Assembly (NCBI GenBank): GCA_021163115.1
Contig: JAGGXK010000071.1
Span: 1-44,273 of the forward strand
From: Desulfurococcales archaeon
Lineage (GTDB): Archaea > Thermoproteota > Thermoprotei_A > Sulfolobales > Desulfurococcaceae
DNA: 44,273 nucleotides
Direction: 5' to 3'
Made by a program: the position numbers and the translations under genes. Below are positions 1 through 11,471 of this stretch, piece by piece; the first letter of the stretch is position 1, and every line of letters starts with the position of its first letter. The notes under the pieces are model-generated. The model saw only the letters and a program-made list of their open reading frames with translations. It was not told the DNA's origin and did no database searches.

Positions 1-195
1 AGGATGCTCCTCAATAGCCTCAGATACTGTATCATATACTGGTACTCCATGAACTTCTTGACCACCTTTACCCGGTGTTACCCCTGCTACAACTCTTGTG
101 CCATAGTCTAGCATAAGCTTTGTATGAAAACTCCCTTCTTTCCCTGTAATACCTTGTACAAGAACCCTTGTATTCCTATTAACTAGTATAGCCAT
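1..195 (-). CDS. sucD: Succinyl-CoA synthetase alpha subunit, N-terminal part (truncated by window edge)
   Basis: Reverse-strand translation from 195 reads [57 protein letters not shown]..., typical SucD N-terminus; adjacent to sucC. Confidence 0.93.
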   Translation of the reverse strand, partial: MAILVNRNTRVLVQGITGKEGSFHTKLMLDYGTRVVAGVTPGKGGQEVHGVPVYDTVSEAIEEHP

Positions 196-200
196 GTATA

Positions 201-1331
201 TCACCTCTTAGCTAGTTCGATAGCCTTCTTAACAGCATCATCTAGTTCTGTATACATTGGAATACCAATGTTAGACAATATCCTCTTACCCTCCTCTTCA
301 TTGGTTCCGAGCAACCTAACTATAACTGGTTTTCTTGAGCTAGTCTCCTTCAATGCCTCTACAAGTCCCATAGCAACTTCATCACACCGGGTTATACCTC
401 CAAAAATATTTACAAGCAAAACCCTTGTCTTAGGGTGTTCTAGAAGGATCTTGGCAGCCTCTTTAACTCGTTCTCTACGAGCTCCTCCCCCTATATCTAG
501 AAAGTTTGCTGGGTCTCCTCCATAGAGTCTAACAACGTCCATTGTAGCCATTGTAAGGCCTGCTCCATTACACATTATACCAATATCTCCATCAAGTTCT
601 ACATAGGAGAAGCCATGCTTCTTTGCTAAGAGTTCATACCTACTATATTCTCTAAAAGCTCTATCTTTAAACTCTGGGTGCTTGATGATGGAATTGTCAT
701 CAATAATCATTTTAGCATCAAGAGCTACTAACTCCCCCTCACAAGTAGTGGCAAGGGGATTAAATTCTACGAGCTCCATATCATGTTCAACCATTATCCT
801 CCACGAAGCATCTATGATCTTCCACAAACTCTTCCACAGCTTCTTCTCGATTCCAAGTTTTACAGCAATAACTCGGCTCATATAAGGGGTAATACCATAG
901 AAGGGGTCTATAGGGATCTTTATAAGTGCGCTAGGATATTTCTTTACAAGTTCCTCTATCTCAACACCACCCATTGACGAAGCAAGCAGTATAGGTCTTC
1001 TCAGCCCTCTATCCACAGTTAATGCTAAGTAGAGCTCCCTCTTTATACAGACCTTTTTCTCAACAAGAACACTTTTAACAACATCTCCCCTAATCTTTGT
1101 ACCTAAGAGCTTCTTGGCAACACTTTTTGCTTGTTCTGGAGAGTCAGCAAACAGTATTCCTCCAGATAAGCCTCTTCTACCAACAAGAACTTGGGCCTTA
1201 ATAACACATGGACCCCCTATTTCTTCTGCAGCTCTATATACGTCTTCTGGGGAGGAAGCAACTATACTAGGGGGTACGGGTATTCCATATTTTCTAGCAA
1301 TTTCTTTAGCTTCGTATTCGTATAGTTTCAA
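201..1331 (-). CDS. sucC: Succinyl-CoA synthetase beta subunit (ADP-forming type)
   Basis: [54 protein letters not shown] motifs. Confidence 0.95.
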   Translation of the reverse strand: MKLYEYEAKEIARKYGIPVPPSIVASSPEDVYRAAEEIGGPCVIKAQVLVGRRGLSGGILFADSPEQAKSVAKKLLGTKIRGDVVKSVLVEKKVCIKRELYLALTVDRGLRRPILLASSMGGVEIEELVKKYPSALIKIPIDPFYGITPYMSRVIAVKLGIEKKLWKSLWKIIDASWRIMVEHDMELVEFNPLATTCEGELVALDAKMIIDDNSIIKHPEFKDRAFREYSRYELLAKKHGFSYVELDGDIGIMCNGAGLTMATMDVVRLYGGDPANFLDIGGGARRERVKEAAKILLEHPKTRVLLVNIFGGITRCDEVAMGLVEALKETSSRKPVIVRLLGTNEEEGKRILSNIGIPMYTELDDAVKKAIELAKR

Positions 1332-1376
1332 ACAGTATCCCCGCCATAACCATATAGTTGTTTAGAGTAAATAATG

Positions 1377-1781
1377 CTATGTTTTATCTACAGTAGATTT
1401 CTTCCTTAGTAAGTATTTCTTGTAGAGCATGGTTACCTGGTGTGAATTAACATATTTTCCATGGGGTCTTAGCCCCCCAGTAAAACGTTTTGGGATGTGG
1501 AGAAGCTCATGAATAAGTACCTTAATCTTTGTATCATAGTCTAATCGGTCAAAGTTTTCTGAAACAACTTCAATAATGTAGATGGGTTCTAAGCCCAGTG
1601 TTTCCCTCCAGATCCTTGGCAATGCATGAATTCTAGCTAAGGCTGTTGTTCTAGCATTAAAGCTTCTTAAAACAATAATTCTAGATAAATCAATATGGCT
1701 AAAGTAATCTCTCAGCTTATCTATGATATCTTCAATAAGTAATCTAACATCTTTTGCTTCAACATACTTAATCCGCTTCAA
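1377..1781 (-). CDS. Putative archaeal metallopeptidase-like protein (HELLH-type zinc motif)
   Basis: ORF; IKVLIHELLHIPKRFTGGLRPHG resembles an HExxH zincin motif. Confidence 0.65.
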   Translation of the reverse strand: MKRIKYVEAKDVRLLIEDIIDKLRDYFSHIDLSRIIVLRSFNARTTALARIHALPRIWRETLGLEPIYIIEVVSENFDRLDYDTKIKVLIHELLHIPKRFTGGLRPHGKYVNSHQVTMLYKKYLLRKKSTVDKT

Positions 1782-1788
1782 TCTCTGT

Positions 1789-2097
1789 TCATCCTACCAG
1801 CTTATTCATAATATCTCGTGCCTCTTTATCTCCACCAACTTCTATAAGCTGGAACTCTGCATATCCAGGTTTCTTCTCTTTAGAACAAAGATTTCTCCTT
1901 TCTAATACAACTCCCTTCCTTAAAGGATGAGCTATTATATTGATATATGCCCTAACTATAGCAGCTACAGTAGCTTCTTGGAGAACTATTACTTGGTCTT
2001 TAAGGAAAAGTGCTAGTCTTAAATGCTTGTGCCCACGTGGTATAGTAGCTACAATTTTTTCTACATCAGTGTTTCTATAGACCTTGGTTTCTGCCAT
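1789..2097 (-). CDS. Conserved-looking hypothetical protein (102 aa)
   Basis: ORF packed in a minus-strand cluster with the metallopeptidase-like gene and argS; no family recognised. Confidence 0.7.
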   Translation of the reverse strand: MAETKVYRNTDVEKIVATIPRGHKHLRLALFLKDQVIVLQEATVAAIVRAYINIIAHPLRKGVVLERRNLCSKEKKPGYAEFQLIEVGGDKEARDIMNKLVG

Positions 2098-2124
2098 TAC
2101 ATGGCACCTTTGTTAAATATATTG

Positions 2125-4104
2125 TTATATATATGGTAGTACGTTAATCCCAAACAGTCTTAGTCCATGTCCTATGACATGTCTTACTCCATAAGTTATT
2201 GCTAGTTTTAGATTCCTTATCCCAGGATCTTTCTCATCTATTATCCTCTCTTCACCATACCATCTATTAAAATGATCAGCAAGCTCTATCAGGAACCCTC
2301 CTAGTAGTTCAGGAGATAGGTCATCTGCTGCCTTACTTGCAACCCAGGGATATTTACCGATAAGCCATAGGAGCTTCTTCCTAGTTGGGTGTTCTGCTTC
2401 AGAATAGTCTATGTTATCCCACTCTATACTATTTATTTTCGATAAAACACTATTAGCTCTAGCATATGTGTACATTAGGTATGGAGCACTATTTTCTTTT
2501 AGACTCAGAGCTTTTTCAAAGCTAAAGCTTAGAGGCTTTAATGGATCAATACTAGCCATCTGAAACTTTACTGCAGCTTTTGATAGCTCCCTGGATATTC
2601 TCTCCCGATCCTCCTTGGGGAGGTCTTTTCTTCTTGAATCAACCTCTTTTTTAGCTCTATCATATAGTTCACTAAGCATCCAGTCAAGTGTAACTATTCT
2701 ATATCTCCTACTACTCATTTTCATACCAGGTATATGGACCATTTCATAGATATAAGTTATAAGGTTTTCAGCCTCCCTCCTATAACCTATAGCATATAAT
2801 GCAAGTTTAACCTGTGCCTGAGGAAGCCTTTGCTCTGCACCAATAATGTTGATAACTTTATCAGCATTAAAGTCTCTAAACTTGTAGATCGTATATGCTA
2901 TATCCCTTGTTGTATACAGGGTTGTGCCATCGCTCCTCCTTAGTATGAGAGGAGGTATCTCACCCCTAATCCTAATACCTAGTTTCTCTATAACCTCCTT
3001 ATTCTTAGCAAGTTTTCCTGTATCAAGAGCTTCAGCGCCTTTGTAGATTATAAAATAGGGAGAATTCTTTGCCTTGCCAATTATTTTCTCAACCAAACTA
3101 CTCCATACAAGATCGCTTTCATAATCCCATTTATTAAAATCTATATCCAGGTTTTTAAGAGTGATCTTTATACCCTCTAACGCAATATCTACAACCTTCC
3201 TGACAAGTTTCTTAGCCCATTCCTCGCCTTTTTCATAAGACATCATTATCTTGCCTAATTCTTTCTCAAAATCACCATCATACTCCATGATTGCTTTGCT
3301 TAGTTTGTCAAATAATTCCTTGTCAAGACTCCATAGCCTATCTAGATCAGCTACTATTTCATCCTGTTTTTTAACAAATCTCCTATACTCCTCTAGATCC
3401 TCCTCGCTACCGCCAGTGGTTTTTAGTTTAAGCTCTATTGCTTTTAATTTATTCCTAATATCCTTAAGCTCCATCAATAGGTTTGTTAATGCATATATTC
3501 TTCCAAGCCATTCATCAGGCTTTATGTTCTCTGGAGGTTCTGGTTCGCCAAGGAGTTTATAGCCTAGTGCTAGTATAGCGACTTGCCTACCTGTATCATC
3601 TATATAGAACCTAGTTTGTACAACATGGCCTCTGTTTCGTAGGAGGTTAGCTAGTGTATCGCCTAGGAAAGCATTTCTTGCATGTCCTATATGTAGTGGG
3701 TGTATAGGGTTTGCGCTAGTATGCTCTACTATGATTCTAAGAGGTTTATCTACGGGTTCTGAGCCATAGTTGGGATTTTCTTTAAGTGAATTTATTATAA
3801 GTCTTCCAAGATGATCTGGTTTATAGAATACATTTACATAGCCGCCAACAACTTTTGCTGTAGATACTTCACTATTGTTCCTTAGAGTGGATGCAACTTT
3901 TTCTCCAAAATCTATAGGGTTTACTCTAGCTTGTTTAGCGAATCTATGGATAGAAACCCCCAGATCGCCCAGGTTCATTGAGGGAGGTTCTGTAATGAGC
4001 CTAACAACATCTTTATAATTAAGCTCTAGCCCATATTCTTTGCCTATATTTACAACTGCAGAAGCTATACCTTGTACAAGGTACCGATATGGATTTAAAA
4101 CCAT
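2125..4104 (-). CDS. argS: Arginyl-tRNA synthetase
   Basis: ORF; SANPIHPLHIGHARNAFLGDTLA (HIGH), GMKMSSRR (KMSKS-like), C-terminal anticodon-binding domain. Confidence 0.96.
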   Translation of the reverse strand: MVLNPYRYLVQGIASAVVNIGKEYGLELNYKDVVRLITEPPSMNLGDLGVSIHRFAKQARVNPIDFGEKVASTLRNNSEVSTAKVVGGYVNVFYKPDHLGRLIINSLKENPNYGSEPVDKPLRIIVEHTSANPIHPLHIGHARNAFLGDTLANLLRNRGHVVQTRFYIDDTGRQVAILALGYKLLGEPEPPENIKPDEWLGRIYALTNLLMELKDIRNKLKAIELKLKTTGGSEEDLEEYRRFVKKQDEIVADLDRLWSLDKELFDKLSKAIMEYDGDFEKELGKIMMSYEKGEEWAKKLVRKVVDIALEGIKITLKNLDIDFNKWDYESDLVWSSLVEKIIGKAKNSPYFIIYKGAEALDTGKLAKNKEVIEKLGIRIRGEIPPLILRRSDGTTLYTTRDIAYTIYKFRDFNADKVINIIGAEQRLPQAQVKLALYAIGYRREAENLITYIYEMVHIPGMKMSSRRYRIVTLDWMLSELYDRAKKEVDSRRKDLPKEDRERISRELSKAAVKFQMASIDPLKPLSFSFEKALSLKENSAPYLMYTYARANSVLSKINSIEWDNIDYSEAEHPTRKKLLWLIGKYPWVASKAADDLSPELLGGFLIELADHFNRWYGEERIIDEKDPGIRNLKLAITYGVRHVIGHGLRLFGINVLPYI

Positions 4105-4121
4105 GGGTATTCACCAAATAA

Positions 4122-5069
4122 CTAGTCTTCAAGAAGCCATGGCGGAGGATTTCTCATAGCCTCAACCATGGTCTCCATGAGTTGTTTATTAAATAAGTGT
4201 CTATCAAAGCAAAGCCTACTTCCCCTACAAGTTACCTTTAAGGCGCCTGCGGCTAAGGCATATTGTAGGGCTCTCCCTATTTCATGGCTATCTAGGTATG
4301 TTGCATTAAAGAATGCTGCAAAGGCATCTCCTGCACCAGTGGTATCTACAGGAGGCCGTATAGGCCTTGATATACCATGATAGACTATATTACCTGGCTG
4401 GATAACATATGCTCCTCCAGGGCCCTTCTTTATAACTATAATTTCTGGGCCTCTATCTAATAGTTTAGTGGGATTAGGGCCAGCTAATTGTAAAGCTTCA
4501 CGCCTATTTAGGAACAATATGTTTGTATACTCAAGAACTCTAAGCACTGTCTCAGGATCTTCGTATACCCCGCTTCCAGGATCATAGCTAACCATAACAC
4601 CGAGGCTACTTGCTCTCCTCGCAATCTCAAGTGCTACACTAGGTTCAATGCTGGCTATATGTGCAATACTAGCGATCTTTAAGATCTCTCTAGGTACATC
4701 GTTTGGTGATAAGAGAGAGTTTACTCCACGATGCTTTACCATAACCCTCTCTCCTTTTTTATTAACGATGATTGATACGATCCCTGGAGCACCTTCAACT
4801 CTTTTAATATACTTTATATTAACTCCGAGACGTAGAAGCTCCTCCAATACAGAGTCTATAAAGCCGTAGCTGGATGTAGTAGCTACTAGGTATGAACGGT
4901 GTCCATAATAAGCTATTGCTACTGCATAGTTGGATGCTGCCCCGCCAACACCAATGTTTGCATCAGATGATACAATAGCTTCATCGGGGCCTGGCAACTT
5001 ATCTACATAGAATGTAATGTCTATGTTCAGGTTACCTATTGCTACATGTACATGGTCTCTCTTAACCAT
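4122..5069 (-). CDS. PfkB-family carbohydrate/nucleoside kinase
   Basis: ORF; GGAASNYAVA and DTTGAGDAFAAFF PfkB signatures; next to a nucleoside phosphorylase. Confidence 0.88.
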   Translation of the reverse strand: MVKRDHVHVAIGNLNIDITFYVDKLPGPDEAIVSSDANIGVGGAASNYAVAIAYYGHRSYLVATTSSYGFIDSVLEELLRLGVNIKYIKRVEGAPGIVSIIVNKKGERVMVKHRGVNSLLSPNDVPREILKIASIAHIASIEPSVALEIARRASSLGVMVSYDPGSGVYEDPETVLRVLEYTNILFLNRREALQLAGPNPTKLLDRGPEIIVIKKGPGGAYVIQPGNIVYHGISRPIRPPVDTTGAGDAFAAFFNATYLDSHEIGRALQYALAAGALKVTCRGSRLCFDRHLFNKQLMETMVEAMRNPPPWLLED

Positions 5070-5075
5070 TTCTAA

Positions 5076-5939
5076 TCAATACCCTCTTCTCTCAAACCAT
5101 TTCTTTATAAGAGAGGGGGATATGTACTTCTTCCCCTCAATACTCCTTAACTCATCCCACTCGCTGAGAATTTTGACAGCCTCATTAGCGGCACGGATAG
5201 CGTCATCTACGCCAGCATCAACAACAAATTCTTCTGTCTCCCTATTAGCGATTGCAGCACATATACTGCCGGCTCGTAATCCATAGATATTTGCTAGTGT
5301 AAAGATTGTTGCAGCCTCCATCTCGAAATTAAGTACCCCAACACTCTTTAAGAAATCGACTAAACCCTTGTTAAACGGTGGGAGATAACCCTTATACCCT
5401 GGTCTCTCCTGGCCTACATAGAAAGAGTCTGTAGAAGCTGTTAACCCTAAATGATATCTAACACCAAGTTCTTCACATGCTTCTATCAATGCGAGAGTAA
5501 CGTCAAGACTTGATACCGCAGGGTATTCTGGGGTAACATATTGTTTACTTGTGCCTTCAAGTCTTACAGCACCAGTTGAAATAATTAGATCTCCTATATC
5601 TATTTCCTTCCTTAGAGCACCAGTTGTTCCTACCCTAATGAATGTATCGCTTCCGATCCGGGCTAGCTCTTCAATAGCTATGGCTGTGGATGGAGAGCCT
5701 ATGCCTGTGCTTGTAGCAGAGATAAGGACTCCTTTATAGTATCCAGTATATGTCAAATATTCCCTGTGATGGGCTACCTCCCAAGCTTTATCCCAGAAAC
5801 TAGCTATTCTCTTGACTCTCTCAGGATCACCGGGTACAAGAACATATCTAGATACATCACCCGGCTTAACCCTTAGGTGGTACTGCATCTTCTCCTCAGT
5901 CTCTGGAACACTTGCACTCTTTAACTTTCTGCCAGCCAT
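5076..5939 (-). CDS. udp: Uridine phosphorylase / nucleoside phosphorylase
   Basis: ORF; YVLVPGDPERVKRIA, GIGSPSTAIAIEELARIG, NFEMEAATIFTLA motifs of PNP/UDP family. Confidence 0.92.
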   Translation of the reverse strand: MAGRKLKSASVPETEEKMQYHLRVKPGDVSRYVLVPGDPERVKRIASFWDKAWEVAHHREYLTYTGYYKGVLISATSTGIGSPSTAIAIEELARIGSDTFIRVGTTGALRKEIDIGDLIISTGAVRLEGTSKQYVTPEYPAVSSLDVTLALIEACEELGVRYHLGLTASTDSFYVGQERPGYKGYLPPFNKGLVDFLKSVGVLNFEMEAATIFTLANIYGLRAGSICAAIANRETEEFVVDAGVDDAIRAANEAVKILSEWDELRSIEGKKYISPSLIKKWFERRGY

Positions 5940-5972
5940 GTAATCACCTAGTCAAAATAATTAGATCCATAA

Positions 5973-6503
5973 TTATTCTAAATCAATAAACTCTACCTTA
6001 AGCTTTTCTAAGTCAATTATAGCAATACTTGGATTACCTGTTAGATACCCATATGTTTCTCCAGGGTTTACTATGATAGTGTTATTTATTATGTGATAGT
6101 CCCGTTCATGGGTATGACCATAGAGTATTAAGTCTATTTTCGTAGACGAGGCTATGGAATAAACTATCTTTTTTGTATATTCTACACCATTGTATCCATG
6201 AAGAGCCAGGATTCTTCTTCCATTGAACTCAAATAGTCTAGGACCCTCTGCTATGCTCCAGTTACTCTTACTAAATAGTTTATTTAAGAGTACTTTATCC
6301 CCATCATTATTACCGAATACAGCATAAACCATTAGATCATTCCAGGCAAGTCTCGCTATCTTTTTAACAATAAATGGTGAAATAATATCTCCTAGATGAA
6401 TAACTGCATCAACACCATGATCCTGAAAAATTTTAAACGCAACCTCAACATTAAACATGTTATCATGACTATCACTCATAACGCCTACAAGCATTTTCTT
6501 CAC
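5973..6503 (-). CDS. YfcE/MJ0936-type metallophosphodiesterase
   Basis: ORF; GVMSDSHDN, HLGDI, GNND, LYGHTHERD metallophosphoesterase motifs. Confidence 0.9.
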   Translation of the reverse strand: MKKMLVGVMSDSHDNMFNVEVAFKIFQDHGVDAVIHLGDIISPFIVKKIARLAWNDLMVYAVFGNNDGDKVLLNKLFSKSNWSIAEGPRLFEFNGRRILALHGYNGVEYTKKIVYSIASSTKIDLILYGHTHERDYHIINNTIIVNPGETYGYLTGNPSIAIIDLEKLKVEFIDLE

Positions 6504-6617
6504 CTAATAATATCTAGAACTAAGTCTTGAATAAATCTAATGAAAAACTATGTAATGATATATTGAAAAAATAACGAGATTCTATGTGTTATAATATAGA
6601 AAACCACTTGCTAAACA

Positions 6618-7160
6618 TTATTCAACTTTTATTTCAAAACCTTTTTCTTCAGTCTTAACTTTCCTTAGCTTGATCTCTAGAACACCATTCCTATAGTTAG
6701 CTTTAGCACTCTTGGGATCAACTTTTGCTGGTAACTCTATTTCCTTGTAATACTTTCTGTTTGTATCACTAGCTCTTATAACGAGTTTTCTCATGTTATC
6801 ACCCACCTTTATATTGATCTTGTCCTTATCTACGCCAGGTAGCTCGGCAATAACAACTATTTCATCTCCCTCTTCAAACACATCTACAAGAGGCTCTCGT
6901 TCTTCACTAATAACAGGCTTTCCTGATATACGTCTTACATTACCAAACTCTTCGATCTTGGGCTTTCCATCAGGTCCTATAAATATTCTAAATCCATAAA
7001 CATATGGCCCGTATACTTGGTATTCTTTTCCTTTATGCCCGAATTCTCTGGAAAAGAGTTCAAAATCCCTCATAAACCTATATAGTTCCTCATCAATCTC
7101 TCTAAAGAATTCATCAAATATATCGAATATGCTTTTCCTCCTTCTTGGTCTCCAACTCAT
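6618..7160 (-). CDS. hsp20: Small heat shock protein, Hsp20/alpha-crystallin family
   Basis: ORF; alpha-crystallin domain EIVVIAELPGVDKDKINIKV ... YRNGVLEIKLRK. Confidence 0.93.
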   Translation of the reverse strand: MSWRPRRRKSIFDIFDEFFREIDEELYRFMRDFELFSREFGHKGKEYQVYGPYVYGFRIFIGPDGKPKIEEFGNVRRISGKPVISEEREPLVDVFEEGDEIVVIAELPGVDKDKINIKVGDNMRKLVIRASDTNRKYYKEIELPAKVDPKSAKANYRNGVLEIKLRKVKTEEKGFEIKVE

Positions 7161-7227
7161 ATAAGCATCACCCTTGTCTCCATCAAGATTTTTCCTAGAG
7201 TAAAAATATAATATATACCCTTAATTA

Positions 7228-7911
7228 ATGATTCCCAAAATACTTTTTCCGGGGATATTTTTGAGGCCTAAGATAATACTGTATACTACAATAAGCCTTG
7301 ATGGCCATATAGATACACTAAAGGGAGGTTTTGTACTCAGTAGTAAATGTGATCTTGAGCGACTTCATTTTCTTAGAAGTATTGTTGATGCTGTAATGGT
7401 TGGAGCAAATACTGTCATTAGAGATAACCCATTACTTACTGTAAGAATTAAGGGATATGAGGGAAAACAACCGTATAGGATTATTGTTGACGGGAAGCTC
7501 TTATCTCCAGTTAATTCTAGGGTATTTGATACAAAGGAGGCTCCGACAATAGTTCTTACATCAATGGTTGTTGATAGAAACAAAGTTGAAAAACTGCGTA
7601 GTAAGGGCGTAGATGTAATCTATGTAAGTGATAAACCTAGGTTTTCTCTAAGTAAAGCACTTGAAGAATTGTCTAAGAAATACCCAGATATCTCCACTAT
7701 ACTCGTTGAGGGAGGTGGTATGCTTATTTCCCAAGTTATAAGCGAGGGGTTAGCAGATGAAGTATTTGTATCTGTTTCTCCATGGATCATAGGGGGTAAT
7801 GGTATAGAATATTTTCCCAGACCCCTTGTTAGACCTATAAAGCTTAGACTTATTGAGGCTTTAATATGTAGTTGTGGACAAGAGGTTGTTCTTCATTATA
7901 AATTAAGCTAG
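7228..7911 (+). CDS. 2,5-diamino-6-(ribosylamino)-4(3H)-pyrimidinone 5'-phosphate reductase (RibD C-terminal family)
   Basis: ORF; TTISLDGHI, VDAVMVGANTVIRDNPLLTVR, LVEGGGMLISQ motifs. True start may be downstream of the listed ATG (e.g. TTG near 7261). Confidence 0.88.
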   Translation: MIPKILFPGIFLRPKIILYTTISLDGHIDTLKGGFVLSSKCDLERLHFLRSIVDAVMVGANTVIRDNPLLTVRIKGYEGKQPYRIIVDGKLLSPVNSRVFDTKEAPTIVLTSMVVDRNKVEKLRSKGVDVIYVSDKPRFSLSKALEELSKKYPDISTILVEGGGMLISQVISEGLADEVFVSVSPWIIGGNGIEYFPRPLVRPIKLRLIEALICSCGQEVVLHYKLS

Positions 7912-7986
7912 ACGCCAAGTATACATTAAAAAACCTGTAGCTCAGTATTTTTCGTTAAGGAATACTATATACTAGGGTGTTTAGCT

Positions 7987-8400
7987 ATGAAGACATATTT
8001 TCATGAAATAACATTATCTACTGATAGAAGGTTTCAGTTAATAGATATAACCCATGAAGTAGAAGAAGCTGTACGTAAAAGTGGTATTAGAAATGGTTTA
8101 TGCTTAGTCTTTGCACCCCATGCAACAGCAGCTATTGTAGCTAATGAACATGAGTCTGGACTTGTAGAAGATATTCTAACCAAGATAAGAGAGTTTGTAC
8201 AACCTGAGAGGAGGTGGAGACATAATATAATAGACGATAATGCTCATGCCCATATAGGTTCAGCTCTCTTTGGATCTGAAAGGATCTTCCCTGTTAGAGA
8301 TGGGAGGCTTATCAGAGGTACATGGCAGAACATATTCCTTGTCGAAATGGATGGTCCTAGGCATAGACGATATGTAATAGTTGAGGTTATCGGTGAGTAG
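7987..8400 (+). CDS. yjbQ: YjbQ/UPF0047 family protein (secondary thiamine-phosphate synthase enzyme)
   Basis: ORF; GLCLVFAPHATAAIVANEHESGL, HAHIGSALFGSE, GTWQNIFLVEMDGPRHRR. Confidence 0.92.
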   Translation: MKTYFHEITLSTDRRFQLIDITHEVEEAVRKSGIRNGLCLVFAPHATAAIVANEHESGLVEDILTKIREFVQPERRWRHNIIDDNAHAHIGSALFGSERIFPVRDGRLIRGTWQNIFLVEMDGPRHRRYVIVEVIGE

Positions 8401-8475
8401 AGAAATAATTAATTATCAAATACTAGGTCAAGTAATTAATGAAACAACATATGTGCTTACTTGGGGGAATAAGAT

Positions 8476-9642
8476 ATGGTTTTCTATATTGCTTCTAAAG
8501 AAGACATAAAAAATGGCCTTGTAACGGACATATACTTTGTAAGGACAAAGAATATACTTGACAAAGCAGGGATAAAGAAGAAGGTTCGGATGGAGCTGCA
8601 CAGCTATAGCTTCCCCAGGGGTTATGAATGGGCAGTATTTGCTGGTCTTGAGGAAGCCCTGTATTTGCTGGAGGGTTTACCAGTTAATGTTTATAGCTTG
8701 CCAGAAGGGACTCTATTCAAGGCTAAGGAGCCTCTTATGGTAATTGAAGGATACTATAATGATATTGCTTTATATGAAACAGCATTGCTAGGGATTATAA
8801 GGCATTATACCAGCATAGCTACCAAGGCTGCTAGAATGAAGAGGCTTGCAATGGATAAGACATTGTTATTCTTTGGCCTAAGAGCGCTTCATCCAGCCCT
8901 AGCACCCATGGCTGATAGAGCTGCCTACATTGGAGGAATGGATGCGGTTTCGGGAGTGGCGTCGGAGAAGTATCTTGGATTAAAACCTGTTGGTACAATG
9001 CCTCATGCATTAATCCTTACAGTTGGTGATCAAATTAAGGCATGGATTTTATTTGATAAATATGTTGAAGAAAGCGTTCCAAGAATTATGCTTGTCGACA
9101 CATTGTGGGATGAGAGAATAGAGGCACTTGAAGCAGCTAAGGCATTGGGTAAGAGGCTTTATGGCGTAAGACTTGATACACCAAGCAGCAGGAGAGGAAA
9201 TATGCGGGCCATAGTCGAGGAGGTTAGATGGTCTCTTGATATTCATGGATATCGGGATGTAAAGATCATTGTTAGCGGCGGAGTAGATGAGAGGACTTTA
9301 AGAGAACTAAGAGATATTGTTGATGCATTTGGTGTTGGAACAAGTATAGCGTTTCCACCAAGTATCGATATAAGCATGGATATAGTTGAAATAGAGGAAA
9401 ATGGTGAATGGAGACCATGTGCAAAAAGAGGTAAAATGCCTGGTGCTAAACAACTTTATAGAAAAAGACCGGGATTAAATGATAAAGTTCTTCCATGGAA
9501 TCATGAACCTGAGGATAAGGAATACAAGCCCATGCTTGTAAAATATATTGAAAATGGAAGAATAATCAGGAACCTACCCAGATTAGATGATATAAGGAAG
9601 TATGTATTAGAACAGCTTTCCGAGGTACCTGAACCCTTATAA
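8476..9642 (+). CDS. pncB: Nicotinate phosphoribosyltransferase
   Basis: [49 protein letters not shown]. Confidence 0.9.
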   Translation: MVFYIASKEDIKNGLVTDIYFVRTKNILDKAGIKKKVRMELHSYSFPRGYEWAVFAGLEEALYLLEGLPVNVYSLPEGTLFKAKEPLMVIEGYYNDIALYETALLGIIRHYTSIATKAARMKRLAMDKTLLFFGLRALHPALAPMADRAAYIGGMDAVSGVASEKYLGLKPVGTMPHALILTVGDQIKAWILFDKYVEESVPRIMLVDTLWDERIEALEAAKALGKRLYGVRLDTPSSRRGNMRAIVEEVRWSLDIHGYRDVKIIVSGGVDERTLRELRDIVDAFGVGTSIAFPPSIDISMDIVEIEENGEWRPCAKRGKMPGAKQLYRKRPGLNDKVLPWNHEPEDKEYKPMLVKYIENGRIIRNLPRLDDIRKYVLEQLSEVPEPL

Positions 9643-9665
9643 AATAATATTTTATAATGCCTAAT

Positions 9666-11393
9666 CTACTTAAGAACACTTGGTCTTTTGGCATAGGCTT
9701 TTTCCCTGGCATCTTCTATAATCTTCCTCATATATTCCGGATCAGTGAACTCTTTCGGTAGCTTAGGGAATACTGGATAGGGTTTCTTAATCTTGTGGCC
9801 AGGGCTTATAGGTAATTCTTTGATAGACCATAGTCTTCCCTGTTTCCATAATGGCTCATTTATATTAAGAAGGCTCCATATCTCTTCAGCCTTACCTGGT
9901 ATTATTGGTGCAAGTAATACTGTTAAAGCATAGACAAGGTTTATTCCAATCCACATGGTTGTAGCAGCATCCTCTGGCTTGCTCTTAATTTTATCCCATG
10001 GAGCTTTAGTGTTCAAATACTGGTTTCCAGCCCATGCGAGGCTAAGGATTTTCTCAAGAGCTATTCTTAGTCTAACCCCCTCAAACTCTCTATCCACATC
10101 ATCTACAGTATTCTTTATCTTTTCAACAAGCTCTTTATCTACATCATCTAGTTCTCCCTTGCTAGGTACAATGCCTCCGTATCTCTTATATATGAAGCTA
10201 AGTATTCTATGAATAAGATTACCTATATCATCGCATAGCTCTCTGTTTATAATCCTATAGAATTCCTTCCAACTAAAGTTTGCATCTCTTTGTTCAGGTC
10301 TTAGTCTTATTAGTGCAAACCTCCAGTAGTCAGGCTCCATGATCTCTAGGGCTTCATCGATCCAAATACCTATTCCTCTACTCTTACTAAATTTCTGGCC
10401 TTCGTAGAGGAGGTATTCTGTTGCTGCAATAGTCCATGGAAGAACATAGTCTTCTCCGCTGGCAATTTCTAGAGCTGGGAAGATGACGCTATGGAAGGGT
10501 ATGTTGTCTTTTCCTATGAAGAATACTACTCTAGTTGATGGGTCTTTCCAGTAATTAAGCCATTTTCCGGCTTCTTCTTTGTTTTCAAAATACTCCTTGG
10601 TAGCAGATATATAGCCTAGGAGTGCATCAAACCATACGTATATAGTTTTATCTTCAGCTCCTGGGAATGGGGCTGGAATACCCCATTTATTGTCTCTAGT
10701 AACACTTCTAGGTTTTAATCCCTCACCTATCCATGACAGAGTAAAGTTTTTCACATTATCTGGAAGTATTTCATTGGATTTAACCCACTCCAAGATCTTG
10801 TCTTGGAGTTTAGGAAGATCAAGGAACCAGTGAATAGTTTCTTTAAAGACAGGTTTTGAGCCACATAATACGCATCTAGGATTAATTAGTTCTGCTGGAT
10901 GTAGGAGTCTTCCACAGTTATCACATTGGTCTCCGCGGGCTTGGGTATATCCACAGTATGGGCATGTTCCTTCAATGAATCTGTCAGGGAGAAATATACC
11001 GTCCTTTGGACAGTATGGTACAATATCTTTCTGTGTAAATATGTATTTGTTTCTATATACTTTAAGCAGGAGATCTCTAACAAATTTTTTATGTATAGGG
11101 CTTTCGGTACGAGTATAGTTATCGAAGCTTATCCTCCATTCCTTGAAGAGCTTAGATACATATTCATGGACTTCATCGGTCATCTTCTTGGGTTCTATAC
11201 CCTTCTTTAAAGCCTCTACCTCTATAGGGGTACCATGCTCGTCGCTACCACTTACAAATACTACTTCGTCGCCACGCAATCTTACATAACGTACAAACAC
11301 GTCAGCTGATAGTATGCTTCCAATAAGGTTCCCAAGATGGGGAACGCTATTTACATAGGGCCATGCCGAGCCAACAATCCATTTAGATACCAT
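9666..11393 (-). CDS. metG: Methionyl-tRNA synthetase
   Basis: [20 protein letters not shown], zinc-knuckle Cys pairs [19 protein letters not shown]. Confidence 0.96.
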   Translation of the reverse strand: MVSKWIVGSAWPYVNSVPHLGNLIGSILSADVFVRYVRLRGDEVVFVSGSDEHGTPIEVEALKKGIEPKKMTDEVHEYVSKLFKEWRISFDNYTRTESPIHKKFVRDLLLKVYRNKYIFTQKDIVPYCPKDGIFLPDRFIEGTCPYCGYTQARGDQCDNCGRLLHPAELINPRCVLCGSKPVFKETIHWFLDLPKLQDKILEWVKSNEILPDNVKNFTLSWIGEGLKPRSVTRDNKWGIPAPFPGAEDKTIYVWFDALLGYISATKEYFENKEEAGKWLNYWKDPSTRVVFFIGKDNIPFHSVIFPALEIASGEDYVLPWTIAATEYLLYEGQKFSKSRGIGIWIDEALEIMEPDYWRFALIRLRPEQRDANFSWKEFYRIINRELCDDIGNLIHRILSFIYKRYGGIVPSKGELDDVDKELVEKIKNTVDDVDREFEGVRLRIALEKILSLAWAGNQYLNTKAPWDKIKSKPEDAATTMWIGINLVYALTVLLAPIIPGKAEEIWSLLNINEPLWKQGRLWSIKELPISPGHKIKKPYPVFPKLPKEFTDPEYMRKIIEDAREKAYAKRPSVLK

Positions 11394-11471
11394 TCTCTGG
11401 CATCTCCTATCTCTTGTATTGTCTTATATTAAGAAATAAATTACAACTATTTATGTTATTAGTTTAACTCT

